Shown here one piece after another: positions 13,146 to 21,321 of a DNA stretch of 21,764 nucleotides. The position numbers and the translations under genes were made by a program. The notes under the pieces were generated by a model that searched no databases, was not told where the DNA came from, and saw nothing but the letters and a program-made list of their open reading frames with translations. The stretch is from a virus. How positions within the stretch are numbered: the first letter of the stretch is position 1; every line of letters starts with the position of its first letter. The stretch is from the IMG/VR virus record IMGVR_UViG_3300037088_000116, positions 1-21,764 of that record; one strand, written 5' to 3'.

Positions 13146-13660
13146 ATTTAGAAAATGCGGAGTATATCAACATTGGTTGTGCCAATGTTCGTTACGACAA
13201 TTGTATCAACATGGATATTGCTTTAAACAAATACACTTATGTAGATGTTGAAGGTGATGTCCGAAAGATACCATTTCCTGATGAAAGATTTAAGGGAGTG
13301 ATTTTCTCTCATGTTCTTGAACATCTACCACAATGTGACCATCAAAAAGCTATGATGGAAATTAGAAGGGTTTTAAAACCTGATGGCACATTATATCTTG
13401 GGTGTCCAGACCTTGAACAAGTGATGAGAAATTATCTTGAAAATTACAAAGGTCGTAATGATTACTGGTATCAGTGTATTTATGGCAGGGTGAACTATCC
13501 ATCAGACCGACATCTTTCGGGTATTACACAAGAGTTTTTAACCGACTTACTTTTTGGTTGCGGGTTTGGTAAGTTAAAATGGTTGAAGAAAAACAGAGAC
13601 CAAGCTACATTGGATGTAATCGCAACTAAAATGGATGAACTCCCACGGAGTCAAATATGA
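13139..13660 (+). CDS. SAM-dependent methyltransferase (173 aa)
   Basis: A class-I methyltransferase of the Methyltransf_11 type. The motif I region is INIGCANV (10-17), followed by an acidic NMDI (24-27), IPFPDERFKGVIFSHVLEHLP (split: IPFPDERF at 44-51, SHVLEHL at 57-63), and the RRVLKPDGTLYLG motif (76-88). It is short but complete for this group. Substrate is not visible from sequence; small phage enzymes of this kind sit in sugar-modification cassettes, and the neighbour here is a glycosyltransferase. Overlaps the previous gene by 7 bases and the next by 4 (ATGA). Confidence 0.85.
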   Translation: MVDLENAEYINIGCANVRYDNCINMDIALNKYTYVDVEGDVRKIPFPDERFKGVIFSHVLEHLPQCDHQKAMMEIRRVLKPDGTLYLGCPDLEQVMRNYLENYKGRNDYWYQCIYGRVNYPSDRHLSGITQEFLTDLLFGCGFGKLKWLKKNRDQATLDVIATKMDELPRSQI

Positions 13661-14364
13661 TGCTATCCGAAATAACAGCGTGGTGTATGGCAAGATTAGC
13701 CATAGAAGCAGGAACTAACCTGTGGTGGACAAATGCTCAAATAGATAGTTATGTCAACGAAGTATATCGTGATAGTGCTATGGCATTGGCTAATCTCAAA
13801 CACAGGGATGCAACAACAAACACAGTTGTCGGAACGGCCAGATATGTTATCCCTCTTGCAGCAATCGTTGACCATATAATAAAGCTGACAAATGTTCAAT
13901 ATGACCCAACTGAGAATGGCTATATTGATTTTTACACCAATGAACAATTGGACGACACAGACCCCCTTTGGCGAAGTCTTGGAAACGGAACTCCATGGGG
14001 TGCATTCTATGAACTTGGTGATGAGAATTTAGCAGTTTCATTAGTTCCTGCACCTGGAGATATAAAACCTCTTGCTTTTGAATTTGTATATGTTCCTGCT
14101 GAATTAGGACAATCTGATTCACCTAAAGCACCATACAACGGTGTTATCTTGGCTAATGGTGCAATGGCTATGGCTCTTGCTGCACCTGGTGGTGGTAGAG
14201 ACTTGGATAGGTCTGACTACTATTTTGCTTTGTTCATGAGCCAATTTCCTACACTTTCAAAACATTTATCACCTGTATGGCGTGGTCTTAGAAGTGTTGA
14301 AGATGCACCATATAAAGGTGGAGTTAGATTGCCCAGTAATTATCCACGATATTCCTTTGATTGA
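13657..14364 (+). CDS. Head-tail connector (adaptor) protein (235 aa)
   Basis: Adaptor proteins bind under the portal ring and join head and tail. Support: SEITAWCMARLAIEAGTNLW at the N-terminus with a W-rich helix, VNEVYRDSAMALA, then a beta-rich part with LVPAPGDI. This layout (N-terminal helices with WTNAQIDSYVNEVYRD, then beta) resembles the phage adaptor/neck family. Position between capsid genes and tail proteins agrees. ATG at 13657 and 13660 are both possible. Confidence 0.7.
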   Translation: MMLSEITAWCMARLAIEAGTNLWWTNAQIDSYVNEVYRDSAMALANLKHRDATTNTVVGTARYVIPLAAIVDHIIKLTNVQYDPTENGYIDFYTNEQLDDTDPLWRSLGNGTPWGAFYELGDENLAVSLVPAPGDIKPLAFEFVYVPAELGQSDSPKAPYNGVILANGAMAMALAAPGGGRDLDRSDYYFALFMSQFPTLSKHLSPVWRGLRSVEDAPYKGGVRLPSNYPRYSFD

Positions 14365-14374
14365 GGTATAAATT

Positions 14375-15121
14375 ATGAGCTTTGCATATTCTTGGGATGA
14401 TGCATTTGAATCTCTCCCTGATAATAATACATACGGATATTTGATTGATGATTACTTTCGGCAACTATATGTTGCTATCCGAGAACGAATGCAGGTTGAC
14501 CATATATGGAAAGTTGGAGAGACTGATGGTGGTCATAATAAAGTATCTCTTGCAAAACAAACAGGTGCACCATTAACTACTGCAGCTTATGGATTTATAT
14601 ATACAAAAGATGTTGGTTCTGGTGTAATTGAACTATTTTATAAAGATGCTGCGGGAAATGAAGTTCAGCTTACAGGTGGTGGACTTTCTACTTACTTTCC
14701 TGCTGCAACCAAGATGCCATTCTATATGAATGTTGCACCATTAGGATGGACAATTGATACAACTCTTGATGATAAATTATTGTTTGTAACAAAGGGTTCT
14801 GGAGCAGGTGGGCAAACTGGTGGTGGTGCTCATTCAACAGGAAGTTGGACAATATCTGGAATTACAAATCAAGCGGTTACATTAACGGCAGGCCAATCTG
14901 GATTAAGAGATCATATTCATAGTGTCACATATACTCAGGGTACAGCAGGTGGGCAACAAACTAATCCTACTGGGAGTGGGCCAACCGCTACATTCTCTGC
15001 TAATACTAATGCGGTTGTTGGTGGTGCTTTACCTGCCAATGACTCACATAATCACTCAACATCGCAGGATGGAACTTGGCGACCACCTGCTTATTGCGTA
15101 ATCTTAGCGAGTAAAAACTAA
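14375..15121 (+). CDS. Tail collar/fibre-like protein with HxH motifs (248 aa)
   Basis: The N-terminal part (1-100) is compact and mixed. From about 113 the sequence KMPFYMNVAPLGWTI and DDKLLFVTKGSGAGGQTGGG matches the repeatedly seen phage collar/tail-tip family. Two HxH motifs (H180/H182 and H225/H227) resemble the metal-binding histidines of T4 gp12-type fibres that trimerise around a metal ion. The end WRPPAYCVILASKN is also typical. Role: receptor contact or fibre trimerisation. Preceded by TGAGG and followed by a TAATG overlap. Confidence 0.8.
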   Translation: MSFAYSWDDAFESLPDNNTYGYLIDDYFRQLYVAIRERMQVDHIWKVGETDGGHNKVSLAKQTGAPLTTAAYGFIYTKDVGSGVIELFYKDAAGNEVQLTGGGLSTYFPAATKMPFYMNVAPLGWTIDTTLDDKLLFVTKGSGAGGQTGGGAHSTGSWTISGITNQAVTLTAGQSGLRDHIHSVTYTQGTAGGQQTNPTGSGPTATFSANTNAVVGGALPANDSHNHSTSQDGTWRPPAYCVILASKN

Positions 15122-15423
15122 TGCAAAAAAATACTTGTAATAAAGAATGTTTAATGTGGGCGGTATTCGATGGAAAGTGCCCAAATCATTACGTTAATAT
15201 GTTTTATCCCACAGATAAATTAGAAGAAGCATATCAAGTAGATGATTGTGCACCCATCAGAACAATGCTTTTAATGAAGGAATTACATTCAGCGACGATT
15301 GGAACTCAAAAAGCATTTGAAGAACAACGAAATGAGATGGAAAAAAGTTTGATGCCAATAAAAGATTTTGTTGAAATAGTCAAACATCTTGCTCTTAACA
15401 AAAAAGAGCAAATAGAGGCATAA
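15121..15423 (+). CDS. Small Cys-containing hypothetical protein (100 aa)
   Basis: The N-terminus carries Cys at 6, 10, 20 and 43, with ECLMW, GKCPNHY and DDCAPIRT. This could be a zinc or disulfide site. The C-terminal half (about 50-100) is helical and charged (EEQRNEMEKS). It is linked by TAATG overlaps to the collar-like and the large tail gene, suggesting a tail-module role, perhaps a chaperone. The family is not recognised with certainty. Confidence 0.65.
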   Translation: MQKNTCNKECLMWAVFDGKCPNHYVNMFYPTDKLEEAYQVDDCAPIRTMLLMKELHSATIGTQKAFEEQRNEMEKSLMPIKDFVEIVKHLALNKKEQIEA

Positions 15424-17873
15424 TGTTACAACGATTCAGACAAAAGCGAGTCCAGAAAGATAAGGAATATGTGGCTAAATCTGCACAATTTCAATTTACT
15501 GGTATAAATCTTGATGAATCACCTATAAAAATACAAGAAAATGAACTGTCTCGTTCTTTGAATGTTTTTATAAAAGAGGGTAGATGGAGAAAACGACCTG
15601 GATTAATACCTTTTGGAAATGGATTACCACTACCAAATCCAGTAATGCAAATTGAACAGTTCTTTAGGTATGATGGAACGGAATATCTTGTTGCTCTTAC
15701 TACAAGAGATGCATATTGGTATAATGTCGTTACACAGTTTTGGGATTTAATATCAGAAAATTTATTAGTTGATGATTGTGAATTGACTTGGACAGCTAAC
15801 CAAAATGCATCAGCAATAATAGATACATCTTGGTTTAGATATGGTAGCAAATCGGCAAAAATATCAACTCAAGCTGGATTTACAACAGGAATTGCAGCTA
15901 CAAAGAATTTAGTTAGTCCAATTAATTTATCAGGATATACACATATTCATTTGTATATTAAATCAAGTATTGATTTAAATGCAGGTGATTTGCAAATATT
16001 GTTCAATGGTCAAAGTGTAGGCGGTGTTGCATTTGATAATATTAACACACCAGACTTAACTACCGATGCTTCTTCTGATATGGAAAAAGCATCTGTACCA
16101 ATTGATGTTCGTGATATTACTGCAGGAGATTTAGCAAATTTAAACATACTGCCTACGTTGCCAAGTTCTGTATCTGGAAATATTGACACGCAACCACTTA
16201 CAGTTGACATTCCATTAGATATGGAATGTGCCATAGCTGTTAGTGGTAAAGATATAAACCCAATAACAGCACAAGATTTGGCTGTTCTTAATATTTTACC
16301 AGACTTAACTGGACTACCCGATGTAAATATTCCAAGATTGACAATATTTGCAACGGATATGCCAATTGATCTTGAAAAAGATATTGCTAAATCTTGCAAA
16401 GATTTATCTCTATTAACTGTGAGTGATTTAAAGAACTTACAAATTATGCCAAATGAACCAATTGGTTCTTCTTCAGAAACCCTTAATGTTCCTGCATTAG
16501 ATGCAAATGTTCCAACTGAAATTGAAATTATTTTATCAAATGCTTCTCTTGATACAAATATTTCATCAATAAGTCTTAAAGTTGCAACAAACAAAGGTAT
16601 ATTCGATGTTTGGTTGGATGATATTCGCACTATTAAATGCTTTACTGGAGATATTAATAACAGATTCAGTTGTGAAACAGTATATGACAATGATTCAAAT
16701 GAGGTAAAATTTATAATAACAAATGGATTTGATGTTCCAAAGTGTTGGAATGGAACATTGCATCTTATAGACCTGCCTGGCAATCCACATAAAGCTAAGT
16801 TTGTTAAGCAGTTTTATACTTGGACTTTATTGTTAAATTGTAATGTTCTTGGTAATGATACTCCTCAACGTGTTGATTGGTGTGTTCCAGGTAATCCAAA
16901 AGATTGGTCAGGTGTTGAATCTGGAACTAACACGTTGGCGGCAACAACTGGGCCAATTGTTGGTTGTGAAATATTAAGAGGACAACTTGCCATATTATTG
17001 GAACGTTCAATAACTATGATGTACGCAACAGGAAGTTCACCACCCTTTACCTTTGATGAAAACAAAATCCTTGATGTAGGATGTATGTCAGCAGGAAGTA
17101 TTCAATCTCTTGGTGAAACATTGATGTTCTTGGGATGGGATAATTTCTACACTTTTGATGGATTCTCTTGCAATCCTATTGGAGACAAAGTTATTAATTA
17201 TTTTCTTGATAACTTAAATCCAAATGGAATTGACCAGATGTTTTCTCATATGTTGGAAGATTATAATTTGTATTTGTTGTTTTTCCCATCACCGCAATCG
17301 GATGCACCAGACCAAGTTATAGTTTATGATTATTCTAAAAATGCTTTTATTGGAATTTGGAAATTTGCTTCTGATATGACAGCTGATGGATATTACAGAT
17401 CAGAGAGTGCAACAACTATTGGTGCTTTAACAATGATTATTGGTGATATGGACTTTAAAATTGGTTCAAGAGTATTTCAAAGTGTTGCACCATACGATAT
17501 GTTGGGCGATTATGATGGGTATATTTATAGAAATACAGAAATGATTAAAAATGATGATGGTGTTCCAATAGAATCCTATATGGATACTAAAAGTTTTATG
17601 CCAAATCTTGGAAAATACAGTAGATTTGTAAGGAATGAATTTTATGCAGTTGGTGATTTGTTAGAAACATATGTTAGCAATGATAATGGCAAAGTTTTTT
17701 CCCTGCTTACATCAACTCTACTTGGTACAGATGAAACAGAACCAATATTGACAGACCCATTTGATGTAACAAATGAGAAAGCAATATTCAGATTAAGAAA
17801 CGCTGAGATGGAAGGATTTTTTAATTTGGATGGATTCAGATATTATTCAATTGATAAAGATGAGGAAGTGTAA
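15423..17873 (+). CDS. Large tail protein, gp10/propeller-like, with internal repeats (816 aa)
   Basis: The N-terminus GINLDESPIKI followed by GRWRKRPGL (about 27-61) is the pattern of podoviral tail hub/stabilisation proteins, which close the tail beneath the connector and often fold as beta propellers. Residues 115-403 look like an inserted beta-sandwich (ending DVWLDDIRTI, a typical last-strand signature). Inside it, a unit of about 49 residues is repeated three to four times (see findings). Residues 430-816 return to propeller-like strands with W/F/Y-rich loops. TAATG overlaps on both sides place it within the tail block. Confidence 0.75.
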   Translation: MLQRFRQKRVQKDKEYVAKSAQFQFTGINLDESPIKIQENELSRSLNVFIKEGRWRKRPGLIPFGNGLPLPNPVMQIEQFFRYDGTEYLVALTTRDAYWYNVVTQFWDLISENLLVDDCELTWTANQNASAIIDTSWFRYGSKSAKISTQAGFTTGIAATKNLVSPINLSGYTHIHLYIKSSIDLNAGDLQILFNGQSVGGVAFDNINTPDLTTDASSDMEKASVPIDVRDITAGDLANLNILPTLPSSVSGNIDTQPLTVDIPLDMECAIAVSGKDINPITAQDLAVLNILPDLTGLPDVNIPRLTIFATDMPIDLEKDIAKSCKDLSLLTVSDLKNLQIMPNEPIGSSSETLNVPALDANVPTEIEIILSNASLDTNISSISLKVATNKGIFDVWLDDIRTIKCFTGDINNRFSCETVYDNDSNEVKFIITNGFDVPKCWNGTLHLIDLPGNPHKAKFVKQFYTWTLLLNCNVLGNDTPQRVDWCVPGNPKDWSGVESGTNTLAATTGPIVGCEILRGQLAILLERSITMMYATGSSPPFTFDENKILDVGCMSAGSIQSLGETLMFLGWDNFYTFDGFSCNPIGDKVINYFLDNLNPNGIDQMFSHMLEDYNLYLLFFPSPQSDAPDQVIVYDYSKNAFIGIWKFASDMTADGYYRSESATTIGALTMIIGDMDFKIGSRVFQSVAPYDMLGDYDGYIYRNTEMIKNDDGVPIESYMDTKSFMPNLGKYSRFVRNEFYAVGDLLETYVSNDNGKVFSLLTSTLLGTDETEPILTDPFDVTNEKAIFRLRNAEMEGFFNLDGFRYYSIDKDEEV
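16050..16631 (+). repeat. Internal about-49-residue protein repeats within the tail protein
   Basis: Residues about 210-257, 258-305, 306-355 and a diverged 356-403 share TAGDLANLNILP, TAQDLAVLNILP and TVSDLKNLQIMP cores, spaced 49 and 50 residues apart, each preceded by an LTVDIPLDME-like strand (DMEKASV, DMECAIA, DLEKDIA). DNA-level identity is low, so the duplications are old. Confidence 0.75.
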
Positions 17874-18091
17874 TGAATTATATATTAAACAAAGGTACAT
17901 TTATGATTCCAGTTGTGCCTACTAAATTTGAAAATTTATCAGATGTTCAGAAAGTTTTGACCCAATTTCAACAACATCTTAGCGATATTGGAAATTCAGT
18001 TAATTTGTATGACCCAAGTAATTATCTTGATGGTGGATTTCCAAGTTCTGTGTATGGTGGAACTGACACGGTTGATGGTGGTGGAGTGTAA
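17873..18091 (+). CDS. Small tail-associated hypothetical protein (72 aa)
   Basis: TAATG overlaps tie it to the large tail gene and to the fibre gene. The start at 17873 is supported by GAGGAAG; ATG at 17903 would drop 10 residues. It is mixed helical up to about 45 (FENLSDVQKVLTQFQQHL) with a Gly-rich end (GGTDTVDGGGV). Function unknown; it may connect the tail to the fibre or act in fibre assembly. Confidence 0.65.
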   Translation: MNYILNKGTFMIPVVPTKFENLSDVQKVLTQFQQHLSDIGNSVNLYDPSNYLDGGFPSSVYGGTDTVDGGGV

Positions 18092-19662
18092 TGGCACAAA
18101 AGATTCAATTAAGAAGGGGTACTGCTGCTCAGTGGACAGCCGCTAATCCAATTCTTGGCCAAGGTGAACTCGCTATGGAGATTGACACCTTGAAGTTTAA
18201 GATTGGTGATGGCACTACTACGTGGACTTCCCTTTCTTATTTCACGCAAGGAGTTGCTGGGCCAACTGGGCCTGCAGGTGCAGCAGGTGCGACTTGGTAT
18301 CAAGGAGCGACAATACCTTCGTCTGGACTTGGAGTTAATGGAGACTTCTATTTCAGAACAGTCACTTGTGATATTTACAACAAGTCATCTGGAACGTGGT
18401 CAATCATAGCAAATACAATAGGTGCAACTGGCCCACAAGGAATACAAGGTGCAAGCGGTAGTATCCCAACAGCAGCAGCAGGTGGTAGTGCTGATGCAAT
18501 CACAGTAACTTACAATCCACCTATTACACTTGCAGACCAACAAAACATAAGATTTGTTGCTGCTTATGCAAATGCTACGACAACACCAACCATAAACCCT
18601 AATGGTCTTGGTGCAGAAGTTATTACTAAACAAGGTGGACAAGCTCTTTCTACTGCCGACATTCCAAGAGCAGGTGCTGTTTGTGACTTACAATATAATC
18701 TTGCAAACACAAGATGGGAGCTTCTGAATCCTGCCTCTCCGTCTGTATCAAGCGAACTGATTATCAATCTTAAGCTCGTTGTCAATGGTTCTGTTAATAA
18801 GTTGGACATCTTTACAAAGTCTGGCGGTGCGGTTCCCGACGGCACAAATTTTCCCACGATTTCCATTCCTGATGGGACAGGTCTTGTTCAGAGAACCCGC
18901 AAGGCAACCTACCTTTCCGGCACTTCTCAATTCATTATGGCAGATGCAGCAAATTACTGGTCGAAAGGTTCACTGGATGCGGAGATTAAAACCGCATACG
19001 TCTATGCTATTTGGGATGCAGCAGGGGGAATTGTATGGGCATTGGGCGGCTATTCAGGGTTCACAAGATGTCCTGCATCCACTACGGCAACAGACGATGA
19101 TTTTTTCCTACTCGAAGCCAGTTCAACCTACACGAAAGTTATCACCGATTACTGTGTCTGTGTAGGTAAAATCCGCTATCAGTATGACACCGCCGACACG
19201 CCGGATCACACCATTCAGGCAACCGTGTTGGATGCCCCGCAGGTGATGTGGAATCCAAAGTCCACCTATGGTAAAACGGTTTCTCTCGCAACCTCGATAA
19301 CATCTGGTGCAGATATCACCGCGTCGTCCATTATTTCTGCTGTGATAAAGCAAAGCGGGGCCTATAATATAGGATTCTATGTTTCTGGCGGGTCTGACGG
19401 GGCTGGGTTTTGTTTCTTATATCCGTTAATCAAAACAGGGTCAGCGACCTTTGGGTCAGCAGTAACGCAGGCAGCGAGCACATTCCAAATAGCTACGGGT
19501 TATTACTTTGGGGGGTGTGTATCCATAGTAGGGCTATATCTAAACGCAGGAGATACTATACATTTTGGTTGTGCCGTGACAGCCGCTTCGGGGCTACGAC
19601 AAATATTAGGAGATAACCAATATCTTAAAGCAACAAATATAAGTTTCACGAGAACAGATTAA
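18091..19662 (+). CDS. Modular tail fibre/receptor-binding protein (523 aa)
   Basis: Residues 1-50 (QLRRGTAAQW, GQGELAMEID, KFKIGDGTTTW) match the N-terminal attachment domain seen in major-tropism-determinant-like phage fibres. Collagen-like GPTGPAGAAGA lies at 57-67. A WYQG...GDFYFRT...DIYNKSSGTW module spans 69-103, with a second collagen-like stretch GATGPQGIQG at 111-120. A common fibre module spans about 126-215 (ADAITVTY to RWELLNP). The C-terminus (about 395-523) is beta-rich, C1q-like in look, and probably the receptor-binding head. Base composition rises in GC from about 18740, a sign of domain exchange. Confidence 0.82.
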   Translation: MAQKIQLRRGTAAQWTAANPILGQGELAMEIDTLKFKIGDGTTTWTSLSYFTQGVAGPTGPAGAAGATWYQGATIPSSGLGVNGDFYFRTVTCDIYNKSSGTWSIIANTIGATGPQGIQGASGSIPTAAAGGSADAITVTYNPPITLADQQNIRFVAAYANATTTPTINPNGLGAEVITKQGGQALSTADIPRAGAVCDLQYNLANTRWELLNPASPSVSSELIINLKLVVNGSVNKLDIFTKSGGAVPDGTNFPTISIPDGTGLVQRTRKATYLSGTSQFIMADAANYWSKGSLDAEIKTAYVYAIWDAAGGIVWALGGYSGFTRCPASTTATDDDFFLLEASSTYTKVITDYCVCVGKIRYQYDTADTPDHTIQATVLDAPQVMWNPKSTYGKTVSLATSITSGADITASSIISAVIKQSGAYNIGFYVSGGSDGAGFCFLYPLIKTGSATFGSAVTQAASTFQIATGYYFGGCVSIVGLYLNAGDTIHFGCAVTAASGLRQILGDNQYLKATNISFTRTD

Positions 19663-19674
19663 GGAGACAAACAT

Positions 19675-20058
19675 ATGGATGCCTACACTTTATGCACACT
19701 TTTAGCACAGAGGATTCCACCGGAACAGTTCCAAATAAGGGGCGAGGAAGTCTATTTCATCGACTCTGATGCAAACAACAAGCCCGTAGATGCACCTCAC
19801 ACCTCACCCTATGACACCCCCGAAAACAGGGCAATCGTTGAGGATGTAATCAGTAACTATGACACTCTTGAGACTGCGTATCTAGCAGAAGAACTCAAAG
19901 CAAAGACCAACGCCGAAACCATTGCCAAACTTGAACTGATAGACAAACAGTCTATCCGAGGAATCAGAGAATGGATTGCAGTTCAACCAACGGCATCGAA
20001 ATTTGTGATTGACCTTGAAGCTGAAGCGGCAACGGAGAGGGTTAAAATACTGAAGTAA
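19675..20058 (+). CDS. Fibre-associated small protein (127 aa), candidate assembly chaperone
   Basis: It starts 12 bases after the fibre stop with a strong AAGGAGA site. The C-terminal half is helical: LELIDKQSIRGIREWIA and LEAEAATERVKILK are in a style often seen in small proteins directly downstream of phage fibre genes. The N-terminus (IRGEEVYFIDSDANNKP) is beta-like. Its composition is closer to the GC-richer end of the fibre gene, so it may have been acquired with it. Chaperone function is inference from position. Confidence 0.6.
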   Translation: MDAYTLCTLLAQRIPPEQFQIRGEEVYFIDSDANNKPVDAPHTSPYDTPENRAIVEDVISNYDTLETAYLAEELKAKTNAETIAKLELIDKQSIRGIREWIAVQPTASKFVIDLEAEAATERVKILK

Positions 20059-20075
20059 CGGAGGAAAGGGAAGCC

Positions 20076-20483
20076 ATGAAAATCATTAAGACCAAAGATC
20101 AATCAGTTATCATTTACATCAATGAAAAGATCAAACAGTACATTGAACGTGAGGAAATTAAAGAGTACGATTCGCAATTATTTATTAAATGGCTAAGGCC
20201 ATCCTTAACAGCATTTAACATTGCTGTATGGGTCGCATTGGAAGACGATAAATGTATGGGCTACGTCATCGTACAAGTAAACCCTACATTCACATCAGAG
20301 AAACTGACGATAGTATCACTCTTTGGCGATACACCCGAAATCGAAGCTAAACTGTTAGAAGGGGCTGAGGTTTGGGCAAAAAGTAATGGCATTAAAATAT
20401 GCCAAACTTCTACTTTTCATCCTAAAAAATGGAAAGATAGGGGATTCCAAGTCGTGGAACACCTTTTAACAAAGGAGATTTAA
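20076..20483 (+). CDS. GNAT-like acetyltransferase family protein (135 aa)
   Basis: The layout is GNAT-like: NIAVWVALEDDKCMGYVIVQVNP as central strands (split: NIAVWVALEDD, MGYVIVQVNP), KLTIVSLFGD, a helix with LLEGAEVWAKSNGIK, and a terminal KKWKDRGFQVVEHLLTKEI-like strand (short form GFQVVEHLL). The GxxxGF part that would bind acetyl-CoA is weak, so enzymatic activity is unsure. Such genes occur among tail genes of environmental phages, possibly modifying virion or host proteins. Ribosome site AGGAAAGGG. Alternative: an inactive GNAT-fold structural protein. Confidence 0.6.
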   Translation: MKIIKTKDQSVIIYINEKIKQYIEREEIKEYDSQLFIKWLRPSLTAFNIAVWVALEDDKCMGYVIVQVNPTFTSEKLTIVSLFGDTPEIEAKLLEGAEVWAKSNGIKICQTSTFHPKKWKDRGFQVVEHLLTKEI

Positions 20484-20484
20484 A

Positions 20485-21312
20485 ATGGCAGACTGGTTTA
20501 GTGGAAGTCCATCGAGTGTAAATACAACTTCATTATCTAATCTTACACCAGAAATGTCGTCAATGCTTCAAAGTTTGATGCAGTATATGCAGCCATATAC
20601 TGCAAACCCATCTGCCATACCTTCATATACAGGACAATTTACTGCTCCGTTGACAGATGCTCAAACTGGTGCAATGAGTAATGTTTCGGGATTATCAAAT
20701 CTTCCTGCATCTGGTGATACACTATCTCAGATTATGAATATGATTAGTGGTAAAGCATTCGACCCTACTTCTGAGACAAAGGCATATACGGAAGGTGTTG
20801 AAAAGCCTATGATAGAGAATTTCAACAGAGATATAATGCCCAAACTTGATTCTTCATATTCAAAAGCAGGTTTATTTTATAGTGGTGGTGGTGCTGGAAG
20901 TGGTAGTAGGGGAGATGCAACACAAGTGCAATCTGAAACATTAATGGATGCTATTACAATGGGAAGGTCAAATTTACAAGCTAAAGAAGATAGTGAAAAA
21001 TTGGCAACTCAGCAATCTGGTATTACTGATTTTAGCAATTTTTTGACTAATCAAAATAATTTGAGTTCATCTTTATTTAATATGGGTACGCAAGAACAAA
21101 CTACAAATCAAAATGATTTAAATGCTTTACTGCAACAATGGCAACAACAGAATATTCCAGGTGATCAACCTATGGATCAACTATTAACGTCTTTGCTTGG
21201 ATTAAAACCAACTGACAATCAAACGGCTGTAACTCCTGCATCAACTGGTGCTGGAACAACAATAGTAAGTAGTGTTGCTACAGCAGCAGGAGCAGCAGCT
21301 GCGGCAGCCTGA
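20485..21312 (+). CDS. Virion-associated protein with hydrophobic Ala-rich C-terminus (275 aa)
   Basis: The product is rich in Ser, Gln, Asn, Thr and Met with repeated NxxQ-type patterns (QWQQQNIPGDQPMDQLL). Its middle (about 88-130) is charged/helical, with a Gly/Ser linker (SGGGAGSGSRG). The last 20 residues (TIVSSVATAAGAAAAA) are hydrophobic and could insert in a membrane. The composition and place after the fibre genes suit a minor virion or ejection protein, which passes with DNA into the cell. No family is assigned. Ribosome site AAAGGAGA. Confidence 0.65.
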   Translation: MADWFSGSPSSVNTTSLSNLTPEMSSMLQSLMQYMQPYTANPSAIPSYTGQFTAPLTDAQTGAMSNVSGLSNLPASGDTLSQIMNMISGKAFDPTSETKAYTEGVEKPMIENFNRDIMPKLDSSYSKAGLFYSGGGAGSGSRGDATQVQSETLMDAITMGRSNLQAKEDSEKLATQQSGITDFSNFLTNQNNLSSSLFNMGTQEQTTNQNDLNALLQQWQQQNIPGDQPMDQLLTSLLGLKPTDNQTAVTPASTGAGTTIVSSVATAAGAAAAAA

Positions 21313-21321
21313 AAGGAAAAT

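Noticed and set aside
16010-16783. 257-codon open frame on the minus strand
   Set aside because: Antisense to the repeat part of the tail protein. The frame is open because of the sense-strand codon pattern; no start signal or motif.
18779-19165. 128-codon plus-strand frame inside the fibre gene
   Set aside because: Out of frame within the GC-richer fibre end, with no ribosome site; the fibre frame explains the sequence.
18091-19662. Diversity-generating retroelement acting on the fibre
   Set aside because: The N-terminal domain resembles that of Mtd, but no reverse transcriptase, template repeat or lectin-type variable end is seen in the window.
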